Positions 21,945 through 31,760 of a stretch of 64,000 nucleotides of DNA are shown here, piece after piece. The stretch spans positions 1 through 64,000 of the forward strand of contig JADKCK010000037.1 of NCBI GenBank assembly GCA_016718845.1, read 5' to 3'. Position 1 is the first letter of the stretch. Each line of letters begins with the position of its first letter. The notes under the pieces were generated by a model. The model saw only the letters and a program-made list of their open reading frames with translations, was not told the DNA's origin and made no database searches. The position numbers and the translations under genes are program-made. This DNA is from Sphingobacteriales bacterium. Its GTDB lineage: Bacteria; Bacteroidota; Bacteroidia; Chitinophagales; UBA2359.

Positions 21945-22541
21945 TCACTTTTGGGTATCTAGCCAATGCCACAAATAGCGGGCAGCCATAGAGCGGTTAG
22001 GTTGCCAATTTTGGGCGATGTTTAGTATTTGTTGGTCAAGTTGTTTGCCGGTATCTGTTAGGCTATACAATTTTACAACGGCATTACGAACAGCTAAATC
22101 GTTAATCGGGAAAACATCGGGTCGAGCCAAGTCAAAAATCAGCAACATTTGTGCCGTCCATTTGCCAACACCTTTAATTTGGGTCAGATGTTGTACAATA
22201 TCCTCGTCGCTTAGGGCGTTTATATGCTCAAACGACAAGTTGTTGTACAAAGCAAACTCGGCAATATTTTTTACGTAGTTGGCTTTGGCGTTAGATAAAC
22301 CTACGGTGCGCAACTGCTCGACGGGCATTTGGTGCAATAGCGTTTGGGTGGGATATTGCTCGTGAAAGAGGTTTAAAAATCGGGTAAAAATAACATTAGC
22401 CACCTTGCCCGACAGTTGCTGATACACAATAGCCCTAACAAGCGATAAGTACAAATCGGATTGCAAGGCGGGCGCTTCGAGTGGTGTTAAAGGCTCGATA
22501 GCCGAATGAAAAACCAAATCGTGTGTAAATAGATATTGCAT
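21945..22541 (-). CDS. DNA-3-methyladenine glycosylase II-like (HhH-GPD)
   Basis: A 198-residue base-excision glycosylase that removes alkylated bases. A helix-hairpin-helix is seen in LTQIKGVGKWTAQMLL, followed by the catalytic Asp in FPINDLAVRNAV, the order of the HhH-GPD superfamily. The conserved N-terminal segment SLVRAIVYQQLSGKVA is present. There is no Fe-S cysteine cluster, which separates it from endonuclease III/MutY. It lacks the N-terminal mixed domain of E. coli AlkA and fits the shorter AlkA/MAG-type enzymes. On the minus strand a CAAAGATA (-7 box TATCTTTG read in reverse) is at 22588-22595. It stands next to uvrB, so two repair genes share orientation but are separated by 136 bp. 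Confidence 0.88.
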   Translation of the reverse strand: MQYLFTHDLVFHSAIEPLTPLEAPALQSDLYLSLVRAIVYQQLSGKVANVIFTRFLNLFHEQYPTQTLLHQMPVEQLRTVGLSNAKANYVKNIAEFALYNNLSFEHINALSDEDIVQHLTQIKGVGKWTAQMLLIFDLARPDVFPINDLAVRNAVVKLYSLTDTGKQLDQQILNIAQNWQPNRSMAARYLWHWLDTQK

Positions 22542-22587
22542 AATGCTTAGTTTTTAAAGATTAGTGTGTCCGCTGCCTAATTAGTGG

Positions 22588-22595
22588 CAAAGATA
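22588..22595 (-). promoter_or_regulatory. -7 box TATCTTTG for the glycosylase gene
   Basis: Matches TAnnTTTG on the minus strand, 46 bp ahead of the ATG at 22541; no TTTG at the -33 spacing. Confidence 0.45.
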
Positions 22596-22621
22596 CAAAA
22601 CTAAATGCTTATTTTTATAAA

Positions 22622-23240
22622 GACATGGAAAAATTACCACATAGGTACATAGAAAAACATAGGAACATAGATGCGTATCAGCTATGTCTCTATGAAAACC
22701 TATGCTTCCTATGTGTCAAAAAAACGGCTGTTTTCTTGTGTAAAGTAAGAATCACCACATAGGTACATAGAAAAACATAGGAACATAGATGCTTATCAGC
22801 TATGTCTCTATGAAAACCTATGCTTCCTATGTGTCAAAAAAAAGCGTGTTCTTGTGCAAATAAAAACACCCCAGGAGCATAGATGCGTATCAGCTATGTC
22901 TCATGAAAACCATGCTTCCTATGTGTCAAAAAACGGCTGTTTTCTTGTGTAAAGTAAGAATCACCACATAGGTACATAGAAAAATATAGCCACCTATTAA
23001 CTATGCTCCTATGAGAACCTATGCTTCCTATGTGTCAAAAAAAATACCACATAGAATCATAGGAAAACATAGACTGCATAGATGAGCATTAACTATGATT
23101 CTATGAAAACCTATGCATCTATGTGTCAAAAAAAATACCACATGAGAACATAGCCACCTATTAACTATGATTCTATGAAAACCTATGCTTCCTATGTGTC
23201 AAAAAAAAACGACTGTGTTCTCTGTATCTCCGTTGTAAGC
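22622..23240. repeat. Block of long palindromic CATAGG repeats
   Basis: Six full or partial units, each of the form CCACATAGG..CATAG..AACATAGG..CTATG..TCTATGAAAACCTATG..CTATGTGTCAAAAAA, so each can fold into a long imperfect hairpin. Units vary in length (about 70-120 bp) and in the loop. The block ends with GTGTTCTCTGTATCTCCGTT, part of another repeat family. The same unit fills 27860-28480. No ORF here looks real. Confidence 0.9.
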
Positions 23241-23415
23241 TAAACTTTTTTTTTAGGTAACGATACCAAAAGTTCTATTTTCTGAAAATCTTTTTTTACC
23301 TTTACCCGTCTTTTCAGAGCAGGTGTTTTATCGTCATTACAATGTCTTAAAACCCTGTATTTGGGAAGATAAATTAACAATTGCCATTTATATCTCTCAA
23401 TAATAAACAAATTCC

Positions 23416-25182
23416 ATGCTTTTACATAACCGTTACGAATACGACCCACGTATAAACTGGCTTGCCGATGGTAGCTCCTCAAAGGTGTACAAAGCCACCG
23501 ATACGCACAATCAACAAGCAGTGGTACTTAAGTTTTACCACACCTTGGGCAATCTTACGCCCGCCCAGTTTAAAGACAATATGGCTCGCACCATGGCTTT
23601 GCATCACCCAAATTTAGTGCAACTGCACGATTATTTCGAGATAGAAAACATTAACCCCTTTGGGCAACTCGATTATATACGCATTGGCGTTTGGGAGTTT
23701 GTAGCCCATACACCAAATACAACCGACACCGAAAGTATCCTTCGTCAGTCGCTCGATGCTTTACAATATCTACAACAAAACAATACCACACACGGTTCTA
23801 TCACCCCCGAAAACATTTTTACCACCGCCAGCGGGCAAGTAAAATTAAACAATGCAGGGGCTTTTGTCCAAGATATTGATACAACCGCCACCGATTTGCG
23901 CCAATTAGGCGAAGCACTACATTACTCCTTATCGGGTGGACAAGCACTTAGCTTTGACGATACCAACGCCCTTAAGTTAGCACTGCCCGACGACACCCGC
24001 GAAGTGTACAGCATCATCATACAAAAAACAGCCCACGACGATGCCAATATTGGCGATATCACCCATTTGTTGGATACCTACGACCGAGACAAACGCTTTG
24101 ATAAGGTATTGCCACTAACCGAAGCACAGTTCGAAAGCCGCTACGAGCTGCTCGATATGCTCGACAGCAACGACGAACATAGCACCTATCAGGCAAACGA
24201 CAACTTATTGGCTACTGCCGTTACATTGGCTATTTATCATGCACATCCATCTGCCGAGTACTACAACAAATTAAACAAAGCAACCTTAGCCCATTTGTTT
24301 AAAGTACAATTTGGCGAAAAGTTATCGCTTGTAGGTGTGATGCCAACCGCCGAAGAAACCACAAACCCCGTAGCTATCGCCGAACCTGCTATGGGCGATA
24401 CCGCTATTATTGCCGCCGCCGCTACTGTTGCTGCTGTTGAAACACTAACAGCTACAGACAGTAACGAAACCGCAGACAGCGAAAATGCCTTGCCAACAGA
24501 CGATATGCCAACTGCCGCAACAAGCACCGAAACAACCACTACCACCGTTACTACCACTACAACCGACGATGAAGATGCGGGCGAGGATACAGATAGTAGT
24601 TTAGATGAAGAAAACCTACAAGAACCAGACGGTGACGATGACGACGAAACATCGAACAACGAAGATGAAAATGAGTGGGACGACGAAGACGAAGATGAAT
24701 TAGTCGACAACGAGGACAACGATTTTATAGCAGCAGCCGACGAAGGAGATTCGGACGATGAAGACGAAGAAGATTCGGACGATGAAGACGAAGATGATTC
24801 GGACGATGAAGACGAAGATGATTCGGACGATGAAGACGAAGGAGATTCGGACGATGAAGACGAAGGAGATTCGGACGATGAAGACGAAGATGATTCGGAT
24901 GATGAAGACGAAGATGATTCGGACGATGAAGACGAAGATGATTCGGACGATGAAGACGAAGATGATTCGGATGATGAAGACGAAGATGATTCGGATGATG
25001 AAGACGAAGATGATTCGGATGATGAAGACGAAGATGATTCGGATGATGAAGACGAACCACTTAATTTGGTAGTGCCAGACGATGACGACGACGAAGAGTT
25101 AAAACCAACCGAAATTATAAACAGCGAAGCCATGCAGCAAGTACTAAAAGACATGGAACGATTGTTAAAAAACGATGACTAA
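23416..25182 (+). CDS. Pseudokinase with acidic repeat tail
   Basis: A 588-residue protein. Residues 1-210 follow a Ser/Thr protein-kinase fold: a G-loop-like LADGSSSKVYKA, the beta3 lysine K39 in VVLKFY, and the catalytic-loop position reading HGSITPEN at 126-133 in place of HRDLKPEN, so the catalytic Asp is Ser128; the DFG position reads NNAGAF. It is therefore likely to lack phosphotransfer and to bind nucleotide or protein partners. After a segment to about 310 without recognised domain comes a Thr/Ala-rich stretch, then a very acidic Asp/Glu tail including 13 copies of an 8-residue SDDEDE(D/E/G)D unit. No signal peptide or membrane segment, so cytoplasmic. No partner phosphatase or kinase is nearby. 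Confidence 0.7.
   Translation: MLLHNRYEYDPRINWLADGSSSKVYKATDTHNQQAVVLKFYHTLGNLTPAQFKDNMARTMALHHPNLVQLHDYFEIENINPFGQLDYIRIGVWEFVAHTPNTTDTESILRQSLDALQYLQQNNTTHGSITPENIFTTASGQVKLNNAGAFVQDIDTTATDLRQLGEALHYSLSGGQALSFDDTNALKLALPDDTREVYSIIIQKTAHDDANIGDITHLLDTYDRDKRFDKVLPLTEAQFESRYELLDMLDSNDEHSTYQANDNLLATAVTLAIYHAHPSAEYYNKLNKATLAHLFKVQFGEKLSLVGVMPTAEETTNPVAIAEPAMGDTAIIAAAATVAAVETLTATDSNETADSENALPTDDMPTAATSTETTTTTVTTTTTDDEDAGEDTDSSLDEENLQEPDGDDDDETSNNEDENEWDDEDEDELVDNEDNDFIAAADEGDSDDEDEEDSDDEDEDDSDDEDEDDSDDEDEGDSDDEDEGDSDDEDEDDSDDEDEDDSDDEDEDDSDDEDEDDSDDEDEDDSDDEDEDDSDDEDEDDSDDEDEPLNLVVPDDDDDEELKPTEIINSEAMQQVLKDMERLLKNDD
24746..25057 (+). repeat. 13-copy 24-bp in-gene repeat (acidic)
   Basis: Thirteen 24-bp units encode SDDEDE flanked by DD, ED or GD. 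Only a few synonymous changes (GAC/GAT) separate units, so the expansion is recent. Confidence 0.9.
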
Positions 25183-25275
25183 TAACCGATGATTTGCATC
25201 AGCTACCGTTACACCCTATTTGGTTAGTTTTGTTTGATGCAAACTGCATTTATTTAAGCACCGTATAGTATCCAA

Positions 25276-25332
25276 AAAAAAGAACGATTTAGCAATGTGC
25301 GTAATACCACTATTGCTAAATCGTCTTTTTTA
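25276..25332. terminator. Bidirectional terminator
   Basis: ACGATTTAGCAAT at 25284-25296 pairs with 25312-25324 inside A-rich and T-rich flanks, between the converging pseudokinase and aroE genes. Confidence 0.75.
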
Positions 25333-25350
25333 TTCATCAAATCTTTTTGT

Positions 25351-26092
25351 TTATTCGTTCCAAATTGCCCAAGCTGCCTCGGCTTGCAGATGCAGCATAT
25401 CCAAGCCATTTTTTGTTACTGCTCCGTATTTGGCAGCTTGTTGCATAAACCGTGTTTCGGTAGGGTTGTACACCAAATCGTAGCATAAATGATTAGGGCT
25501 AAAAAAATGATAGGGTAGGGCAGGGGCTGCATCGGTGTTTGGATACATGCCCAAAGGCGTAGTATTAACCACAATAGTATGTTGTGCCATTATATGGGCA
25601 GTTATTGCAGGGTAGCTTAACCCATTGTTATTATTATGGTTGTTTGCTTGCCTCGACACTATAGTATACGGGTATACCCAACTTTTGCAATACCCAACAA
25701 ACTGCCTTTGCTGCACCACCATTGCCCAACACCAATGCTGCTTTATGGTGTGCTTGCAATAAAGGCATCAACGATTGTTCAAAACCAATAACATCGGTAT
25801 TATAGCCAATTAAGCGTCCTTGTTTAATTTTAATGCAATTAACCGCCCCAATTTGTTGTACAGCAGGGCTTTGCTCGTTAATATACGCCAACACCGATTG
25901 CTTATAGGGTATAGTTACATTTAATCCACACAAATCGGGGTTTTGTTGTAATAAATCGGGTAGCAAATCAATATGTTCAATAGCAAACAAATCGTAACGA
26001 CAATTTGACAGTTGCTCGCGCTCAAATTTTTGACTAAAGTATTGCCGCGAAAACGAATGAGATAAAGGATAACCAATTAATCCGTAGTGCAT
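25351..26092 (-). CDS. aroE: Shikimate dehydrogenase, one frameshift
   Basis: About 246 residues after joining frames, the normal AroE length. It reduces 3-dehydroshikimate to shikimate with NADPH in aromatic amino-acid synthesis. Seen: the substrate site YPLSHSFSRQYF, catalytic Lys in LNVTIPYKQS, GAVNCI and GYNTDVIGF, the nucleotide-binding loop LVLGNGGAAKAV, and NTTPLGMYP and YDLVYNPTETRF near the end. The frame breaks near 25665-25675, in GTATACCCGTATAC: one frame ends PVYYSVEASKQP, the other continues YTIVSRQANNHNNNNGLSYPAI. Because the enzyme is normally essential in prototrophs, a sequencing error is likely. Start at ATG 26092 (MHYGLIGYPLSH). Confidence 0.9.
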
Positions 26093-26130
26093 AAAATAAG
26101 TTGCTAAAATAATGAAAAATGAAAATGGCA

Positions 26131-26183
26131 GCAGTACAAGTATTGCTACCAACGACAAATACCAATACAAGTATCGGCAACGC
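26131..26183. repeat. Single copy of the CAAGTATTGCTACC palindromic repeat
   Basis: TACAAGTATTGCTACC and ACAAGTATCGGC resemble the units of the array at 52891-53088. It lies just upstream of the aroE start. Confidence 0.55.
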
Positions 26184-26307
26184 CACAAGCTACATCAGAG
26201 CCGATAACAGCAGCAAATAACCATAAAAAAAACAACAAATTTGGGTCAAAAGTTTGCCACTTTTTTGTTTTTAGGCACTTTTGTATCATTTAGTGCCTAT
26301 TTTAGGC

Positions 26308-26315
26308 TATATTTG
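26308..26315 (+). promoter_or_regulatory. -7 box TATATTTG for tilS
   Basis: Matches TAnnTTTG, 86 bp ahead of the tilS ATG. The nearest upstream TTTG is 24 bp away, longer than the usual 19. Confidence 0.45.
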
Positions 26316-26400
26316 CACCTTAAAATGTTAGATTTGTTTATCTACACAAAACAATCAAAAACAAACAGTAAATTATCTTTTACCATTTACCCTTTATTAT

Positions 26401-27744
26401 ATGCTCATGCTCGATTCTTTTTTAGCCTTTATTAAACAACAAAATCTGTTACAAAAAAACGACCGCGTATTAGTTGCCGTTAGCGGCGGCGTAGATTCGG
26501 TGGTGCTGTGCGAGTTATTGCATCGGGCGGGCTTTGAAATAGGCATTGCACATTGCAATTTTGGTTTGCGCGATACCGAGTCGGACGGCGACGAGGCTTT
26601 TGTTATACAATTAGCCATTGAGCATTACCAGTGCCCCTTTTACACCATTAAGTTTGATACGCAAGCCGTTGCCGCACAAATGCAGGTATCTATACAAATG
26701 GCTGCCCGACAATTGCGCTACGATTGGTTAGAAAACCTTAGACAAACCAACGAGTATAAATTTTTAGCCACCGCACACCACCAAAACGACCTTGCCGAAA
26801 CCATGCTCTATAACCTAAGCAAAGGTACGGGTATTGGCGGTTTGCATGGCATCTTGGCAAAAAAAAATAAACTTATCCGCCCATTATTGTTTACCAACAA
26901 ACAATATATCGAGCAATTTGCTTTGGATAATAATTTATCGTATCGCCACGACTCAAGTAACAGCCAAACCAAATATGCCCGCAACAAAATTAGACATTTG
27001 GTGATGCCTGTTTTAAAAGAAATTAACCCCAACTTAGAGCAAACGTTTTACGAAAATGCCCAACGCTTTGCCGATGTTGAAACCATCTACCGACAAGGTA
27101 TTGCCGCCTACAAAAAGCAATTGCTAAAAACCGACCGACACGAAACACGCATCGCTATTTCGCAACTGCTTAACCTACCCGCTTTACCCACTATTTTGTA
27201 CGAGTTATTGCAAGATTATGGCTTTGGTAATGATAGAATTGGCGATATTATTAGGGCATTAGATGCCGAGTCGGGGCGGGTTTTTCTGTCGGCTACACAT
27301 CAATTAGTCAAAGACCGTAAGCACCTTATAATTTCGGAATTGGCAAGCAACGAGGCATCAATTTACTTAATTAACCCAACAGATACCCAAGTAGTGACAC
27401 AACATTTTACCCTTAGCCTACAACGCATAAGCATCGACGAAAGTTTTGTGCCACCAACAAAAGCCCATATTGCCTGCCTCGATACCACCGATTTGGTTTA
27501 CCCCCTAAGCCTACGCCGCTGGACAGAGGGTGATTATTTTTACCCACTAGGCATGAACCGTAAAAAGAAAAAAGTGAGCCGATACCTCATCGACCAAAAA
27601 CTAAACCGCAACGAAAAAGACCGCACATGGCTACTTAGTACCGCCAACGAGCGTACCTTGTGGGTGGTTAATCACCGCCTTGACGAGCGTTTTAAAGTAA
27701 CCCCAAAAACAAAAGAAGTACTTTGGATAACTTTTAGCGAGTAG
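26401..27744 (+). CDS. tilS: tRNA(Ile)-lysidine synthetase
   Basis: A 447-residue enzyme that modifies C34 of the CAU-anticodon tRNA-Ile to lysidine, so that it reads AUA and is charged with isoleucine. The PP-loop SGGVDS is at residues 28-33, followed by HCNFGLR and the family's AARQLRYDWL and TAHHQNDLAETML. The C-terminal TilS domain is present (LRRWTEGDYFYPLGM, KKKVSRYLIDQKL). The frame is intact. ATG 26401 gives MLMLDSF; a second Met at codon 3 is an equally possible start. Essential in most bacteria. Confidence 0.95.
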   Translation: MLMLDSFLAFIKQQNLLQKNDRVLVAVSGGVDSVVLCELLHRAGFEIGIAHCNFGLRDTESDGDEAFVIQLAIEHYQCPFYTIKFDTQAVAAQMQVSIQMAARQLRYDWLENLRQTNEYKFLATAHHQNDLAETMLYNLSKGTGIGGLHGILAKKNKLIRPLLFTNKQYIEQFALDNNLSYRHDSSNSQTKYARNKIRHLVMPVLKEINPNLEQTFYENAQRFADVETIYRQGIAAYKKQLLKTDRHETRIAISQLLNLPALPTILYELLQDYGFGNDRIGDIIRALDAESGRVFLSATHQLVKDRKHLIISELASNEASIYLINPTDTQVVTQHFTLSLQRISIDESFVPPTKAHIACLDTTDLVYPLSLRRWTEGDYFYPLGMNRKKKKVSRYLIDQKLNRNEKDRTWLLSTANERTLWVVNHRLDERFKVTPKTKEVLWITFSE

Positions 27745-27783
27745 TTTTGGGCAGATATGTAGCATAACCATAGTAAACTAAGA

Positions 27784-28500
27784 AAAACAACAAGAGACAC
27801 AGAGGGCACAGAGAAAAAAAACTCCGTGTTCTCTGTGTCTCCGTTGTAAATAAAATCACCATATAGACAGATAACCGCCCATTAACTATGCCTCTATGAA
27901 AACCTATGTTTCTATGTGTCAAAAAAAATACCACATAGAATTATAGGAAAGCATAGACCGCATAGATGTGTTAAACTATGCCTCTATGAAAACCTATGTT
28001 TCTATGTGTCAAAAAAAATACTACATAGATGGGCATACTGTTTCTATGAAAAACACATAGATCAGTAAAAAAGCCACATAGGTAGGCATTAACTATGTTT
28101 CTATGAAAACCTATGCATCTATGTGTCAAAAAAAATACCACATAGGTAGGCATTAACTATGTTTCTATGAAAACCTATGCATCTATGTGTCAAAAAAAAT
28201 ACCACATAGGTAGGCATTAACTATGTTTCTATGAAAACCTATGCATCTATGTGTCAAAAAAAATACCACATAGGTAGGCATTAACTATGTTTCTATGAAA
28301 ACCTATGCTACTATGTGTCAAAAAAAAACACATAGAATCATAGGAAAGCATAGACCGCATAGATGTGTATTAAACTATGCCTCTATGAAAACCTATGTAT
28401 CTATGTGTCAAAAAAAATACCACATAGGTAGGCATTAACTATGTTTCTATGAAAACCTATGCTACTATGTGTCAAAAAAGAGATGTGTCTCCGTTGTAAA
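27784..28500. repeat. Second block of CATAGG palindromic repeats
   Basis: Starts with a CACAGAG...CTCTGTGTCTCCGTTGTAAA palindrome (27790-27853), then about nine CATAG/CTATG units. Several are nearly identical with a 63-64 bp period (for example at 28138, 28201 and 28265). It ends with another TCTCCGTTGTAAA copy. It lies between tilS and the CHAT gene, both pointing into it. No gene. Confidence 0.9.
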
Positions 28501-28525
28501 TAAAAACAACAAGAAGCGCATTAAA

Positions 28526-31500
28526 TTACGCCCCTAGCAGCACAAACCCTGCCCACGATTTAGGCGTAACGCCATGTTGCACCAACAGTTTTCGTTTAGC
28601 AGCCGACAGTGCATTGGCATAAGTTTGGTTATTCAAAATCTCTTCGAACAAATATTGGGTAAGCAAACACGACTCGCGGTCGTACACCTTAAATAGTGTA
28701 AATATGATGTTTTTAGCACCAGCATATAAAAAGCCTCGATTGATAGCCATCATACCCTCGCCCGGGATAAGCTGCCCCAAACCTGTTTCGCAGCAGCTAA
28801 GCACCAATAAATCGGCGCTTAATTCCAAGTGATACGTTTCGTCCATGTACAACATACCTTCTTTTTCGGTTTTGTTGCTCGGCGACAACAATATACCCGA
28901 CAATTTGGGTTGTTGTTTATTAATAATGCCATGGGCAGCAATGTGTACATACTTGTATTTGGGTGCATGTTGCACAAAATTATCGGTCGAGGCATTGGCA
29001 TGTAAAAACAAGCGAGATGGGTCGTGATGTTGTTCAAATAGCTTTTCGATATTTTTTAGTTCCATTTCGGAGTACATCAACTCGCGATACTGGTTTCCGT
29101 TTACTTGTGCTGTTCTAACAGCCGATAAAGTAGTTACATCGTTAAACTCCGATGCCCCCCGCGATAAAGGGCGGTCGTAGGCATAAATGGGTGCAAATCC
29201 AATAAAGTTATTGCTTTGTTGCTCATTTCGCAATGGTTTTAACATACTTTCGGCAAGCAGTGTTACCGAGTAATGATAACTTAGGTGGTAATCGAACAAC
29301 AAATAGGGCAACTCGTTATAATTAGGCGTATTATCGGGCAGGTAGGTAAGCAATGCCTCGAAAGGCAAGTAATACAAGGTTTGGTCGGGTATGATAACCA
29401 ATTGCGGTACAGCGGCAGCGTGTGGCTCGGTACTTTGTGGCAAGCTTTGTAAGATAGGTTGCAGCAATGTTTGGTACAATTGATAACCAAAGGTTACATA
29501 CTCTTCGTAATTTAGGGCATTGAGTGCCTCCGAAAATTCGGCAATTTGCTCGTCTAAATCAATAGGTTTAGGCAGTGTGTGTAATTGATAATGATTAACA
29601 CCAATCGAAAAAACATAAATTAGCTCTTTACCAATCAAGTATTCTATTACTATTTTATGCGGACATTTTTGCAAATGTTGCTGTATGGCAGTAACCGAAA
29701 CAGTTTTTACGTTGTATTTAAGTTGGTAATAATCGGGGTAAGTTTTTTCTAAATTAGCCACTAGTTTTTCGTATGCTTCGGCACATTCAAAACGTTGTTT
29801 TTGTAGATTTTGCAAGTACTCCGATTCTATGCCTTTTATTTGTTCTTTGTACAGTTGTTCGTCGAGGTAGCTCATTGCCAAGCGCAATTGTTTTTCTTGT
29901 TCTAGCAATTGCGGGTCTATGTTTGCCATTATTTTGGCTTCGGCATCTTTAATAGCACTTAACAACAACAAGCTTCGGCTTTTTTCGGCAAACGAAAAAC
30001 ATTTGTACAAATAGCTTATGTTGTTGGTTAGTTGGTACAACTGGTTTGCTACGGCAATACTTTGCTCGTAGATGTGTACATAGTTTTGTACTAAGGTAAG
30101 TTTCGAGCCTTCTTGGCTGTAACTGTGTCGTATCTCGCCAAGTAAATAAACAATGGCCTGATAGGTATCAAAAACTACTTTTAGGTCGTTGATATTGGCG
30201 GTTTGTTGGTGTAGTTGGGTTAAAACTTGTGCTTTGTTTTGCAGTACTTTTAATAAATCAAGGGCAAGGTGGTAATTACCATGAATGGTGGGTGTATCGT
30301 AGATGTTGGTATTGTGGTAATCTACAATTAAACTATTGAGTGCTTTTTGGCAATAAATGGCGGCTTGTTGGTAGTTTTTTTGCCCCATATAGTAGGTAGC
30401 AAGCAAGTTAAAGGTAGTGCCTGCTTCCAGATGAATTTCGTTCAACGAAGTTTTTTCGACCTGCTTCAACGATTTTATTAAGTTAGCGTATGCCTTTTGT
30501 GGTTCATTTAAGCACAAATAACACTCGGCAATAGCATTGTTGCCACTTACCACTAAAGGGTGTTCGCTGCCTACAATAGATTGGTAAATAGCCACCGACT
30601 GTTCGAAATAAGGGATAGCTTGTTTGTATGCTTTGGGATTTTGGGCATACCACCAACCAATTTTTTGTTGTAGCTCGGCAGTGCGTATGTTGTCCGATTT
30701 ATAAAAATCGGACGAGATTTGAAGTGCTTTTTGGTAATAATCAATTTCGGCTTGAGTATCACCCTTTTTACCCACGCATTTACCCATATTTTCGTAGATA
30801 GATACCGTTAGTGGGTGTGGATTGTGGTGAAAAGCAGTTTGTGCTGTATGCACTGCCTGCTGAAAATACAATAATGCTTTATCATAATCGCCCATTTCGC
30901 TATAGCAGCGAGCCATTAATCCCAAGTCAGAGGCTAAAGCAGGTAGTGGTTGATGCTTAATAGTACGACCAATATCTAACGAATAATTAATGTAGTGAAG
31001 TGCCTTTTCGTAGTTCTTTTTCAAAAACCAACACAAAGCCAAACCCATATACGAGCGGCTGTTGTATTCGTGGTGATTGCCCCATAAAGCCACCCCTACA
31101 GCTAATGCTTTTTCAAAATACGGGATACCTAAATCTGCCTGCCTAATGCGCGAATACGACAAACCAATGCCATTGTAGCAACGATTTAATAATACGTGAG
31201 GCTCCTCTCCAAATTTATCTAAGGTAACCTTCAAGCCCATTCTAAATGCGTCAATTCCTTGTTCAAACTCTTCGATGGCACAGTAAGTATTACCCAATTC
31301 TATGTAAATTTCTACAATATTTAGCGGCGTTTGTGGCGTATTAGGAAAAGCAGCTAAGGTTTCTTTCATAAACCTAAGACATTCTATAAATTGCGAAAAC
31401 CGAAAATAAATCTCGTTGATTTTTGCCGCTACACTATAATACTCTTCTAAGTTGTTGGTGGCTGAATAAATGCTCAAGGCTTCTCTATACAACTCAACGG

Positions 31501-31585
31501 CTTCGTTTAAGTTGTTGTTCTCGTATAAAATACGAGCTTGATTGGCATACCGTTGCGCCGCATCGAGCAATGCAGTGGATTCCAT
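28526..31585 (-). CDS. TPR-CHAT caspase-like protein
   Basis: A 1019-residue protein. The first ~640 residues are tandem tetratricopeptide repeats (for example GDYDKALLYFQQAV, KAYKQAIPYFEQSVAIYQ) followed by a helical stretch; the last ~350 form a CHAT domain. The caspase-like dyad is visible: His885 in HIAAHG and Cys931/Cys932 in LVLSCCETG. The C-terminus has the usual GAKNIIFTLF and SWAGFVLLG. TPR-CHAT proteases in some CRISPR type III-E systems cleave a partner when activated; most Bacteroidota homologues stand alone with unknown targets. No CRISPR or gasdermin-like gene is seen nearby. No signal peptide. Function is therefore open. Confidence 0.88.
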   Translation of the reverse strand: MESTALLDAAQRYANQARILYENNNLNEAVELYREALSIYSATNNLEEYYSVAAKINEIYFRFSQFIECLRFMKETLAAFPNTPQTPLNIVEIYIELGNTYCAIEEFEQGIDAFRMGLKVTLDKFGEEPHVLLNRCYNGIGLSYSRIRQADLGIPYFEKALAVGVALWGNHHEYNSRSYMGLALCWFLKKNYEKALHYINYSLDIGRTIKHQPLPALASDLGLMARCYSEMGDYDKALLYFQQAVHTAQTAFHHNPHPLTVSIYENMGKCVGKKGDTQAEIDYYQKALQISSDFYKSDNIRTAELQQKIGWWYAQNPKAYKQAIPYFEQSVAIYQSIVGSEHPLVVSGNNAIAECYLCLNEPQKAYANLIKSLKQVEKTSLNEIHLEAGTTFNLLATYYMGQKNYQQAAIYCQKALNSLIVDYHNTNIYDTPTIHGNYHLALDLLKVLQNKAQVLTQLHQQTANINDLKVVFDTYQAIVYLLGEIRHSYSQEGSKLTLVQNYVHIYEQSIAVANQLYQLTNNISYLYKCFSFAEKSRSLLLLSAIKDAEAKIMANIDPQLLEQEKQLRLAMSYLDEQLYKEQIKGIESEYLQNLQKQRFECAEAYEKLVANLEKTYPDYYQLKYNVKTVSVTAIQQHLQKCPHKIVIEYLIGKELIYVFSIGVNHYQLHTLPKPIDLDEQIAEFSEALNALNYEEYVTFGYQLYQTLLQPILQSLPQSTEPHAAAVPQLVIIPDQTLYYLPFEALLTYLPDNTPNYNELPYLLFDYHLSYHYSVTLLAESMLKPLRNEQQSNNFIGFAPIYAYDRPLSRGASEFNDVTTLSAVRTAQVNGNQYRELMYSEMELKNIEKLFEQHHDPSRLFLHANASTDNFVQHAPKYKYVHIAAHGIINKQQPKLSGILLSPSNKTEKEGMLYMDETYHLELSADLLVLSCCETGLGQLIPGEGMMAINRGFLYAGAKNIIFTLFKVYDRESCLLTQYLFEEILNNQTYANALSAAKRKLLVQHGVTPKSWAGFVLLGA

Positions 31586-31723
31586 GTTGATAGCGTTGTT
31601 TGTGTGATGTGCGTAGTTGCTATTACGACTATTTTATTGCACAAAAGTTTAACACCAAAAGTAAAATTTGGGTAGATAAGCAAAACCCATTGGCAAAAAG
31701 TGAGCTATAAACTGCTTTTGTTG

Positions 31724-31731
31724 TATCTTTG
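31724..31731 (+). promoter_or_regulatory. -7 box TATCTTTG for the ChaN-like gene
   Basis: Fits TAnnTTTG and lies 30 bp ahead of the ATG at 31761. No TTTG at -33. Confidence 0.45.
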
Positions 31732-31760
31732 TGCAAAATTAACGAAAATTTTAACACTAA

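Noticed and set aside
22622..23240. CRISPR array
   Set aside because: Units are palindromic, differ in length and have no unique spacers; no cas genes are present.
24261..25154. Ser-rich ORF antisense to the acidic repeat
   Set aside because: It is the mirror of the SDDEDE repeat and has no independent support.
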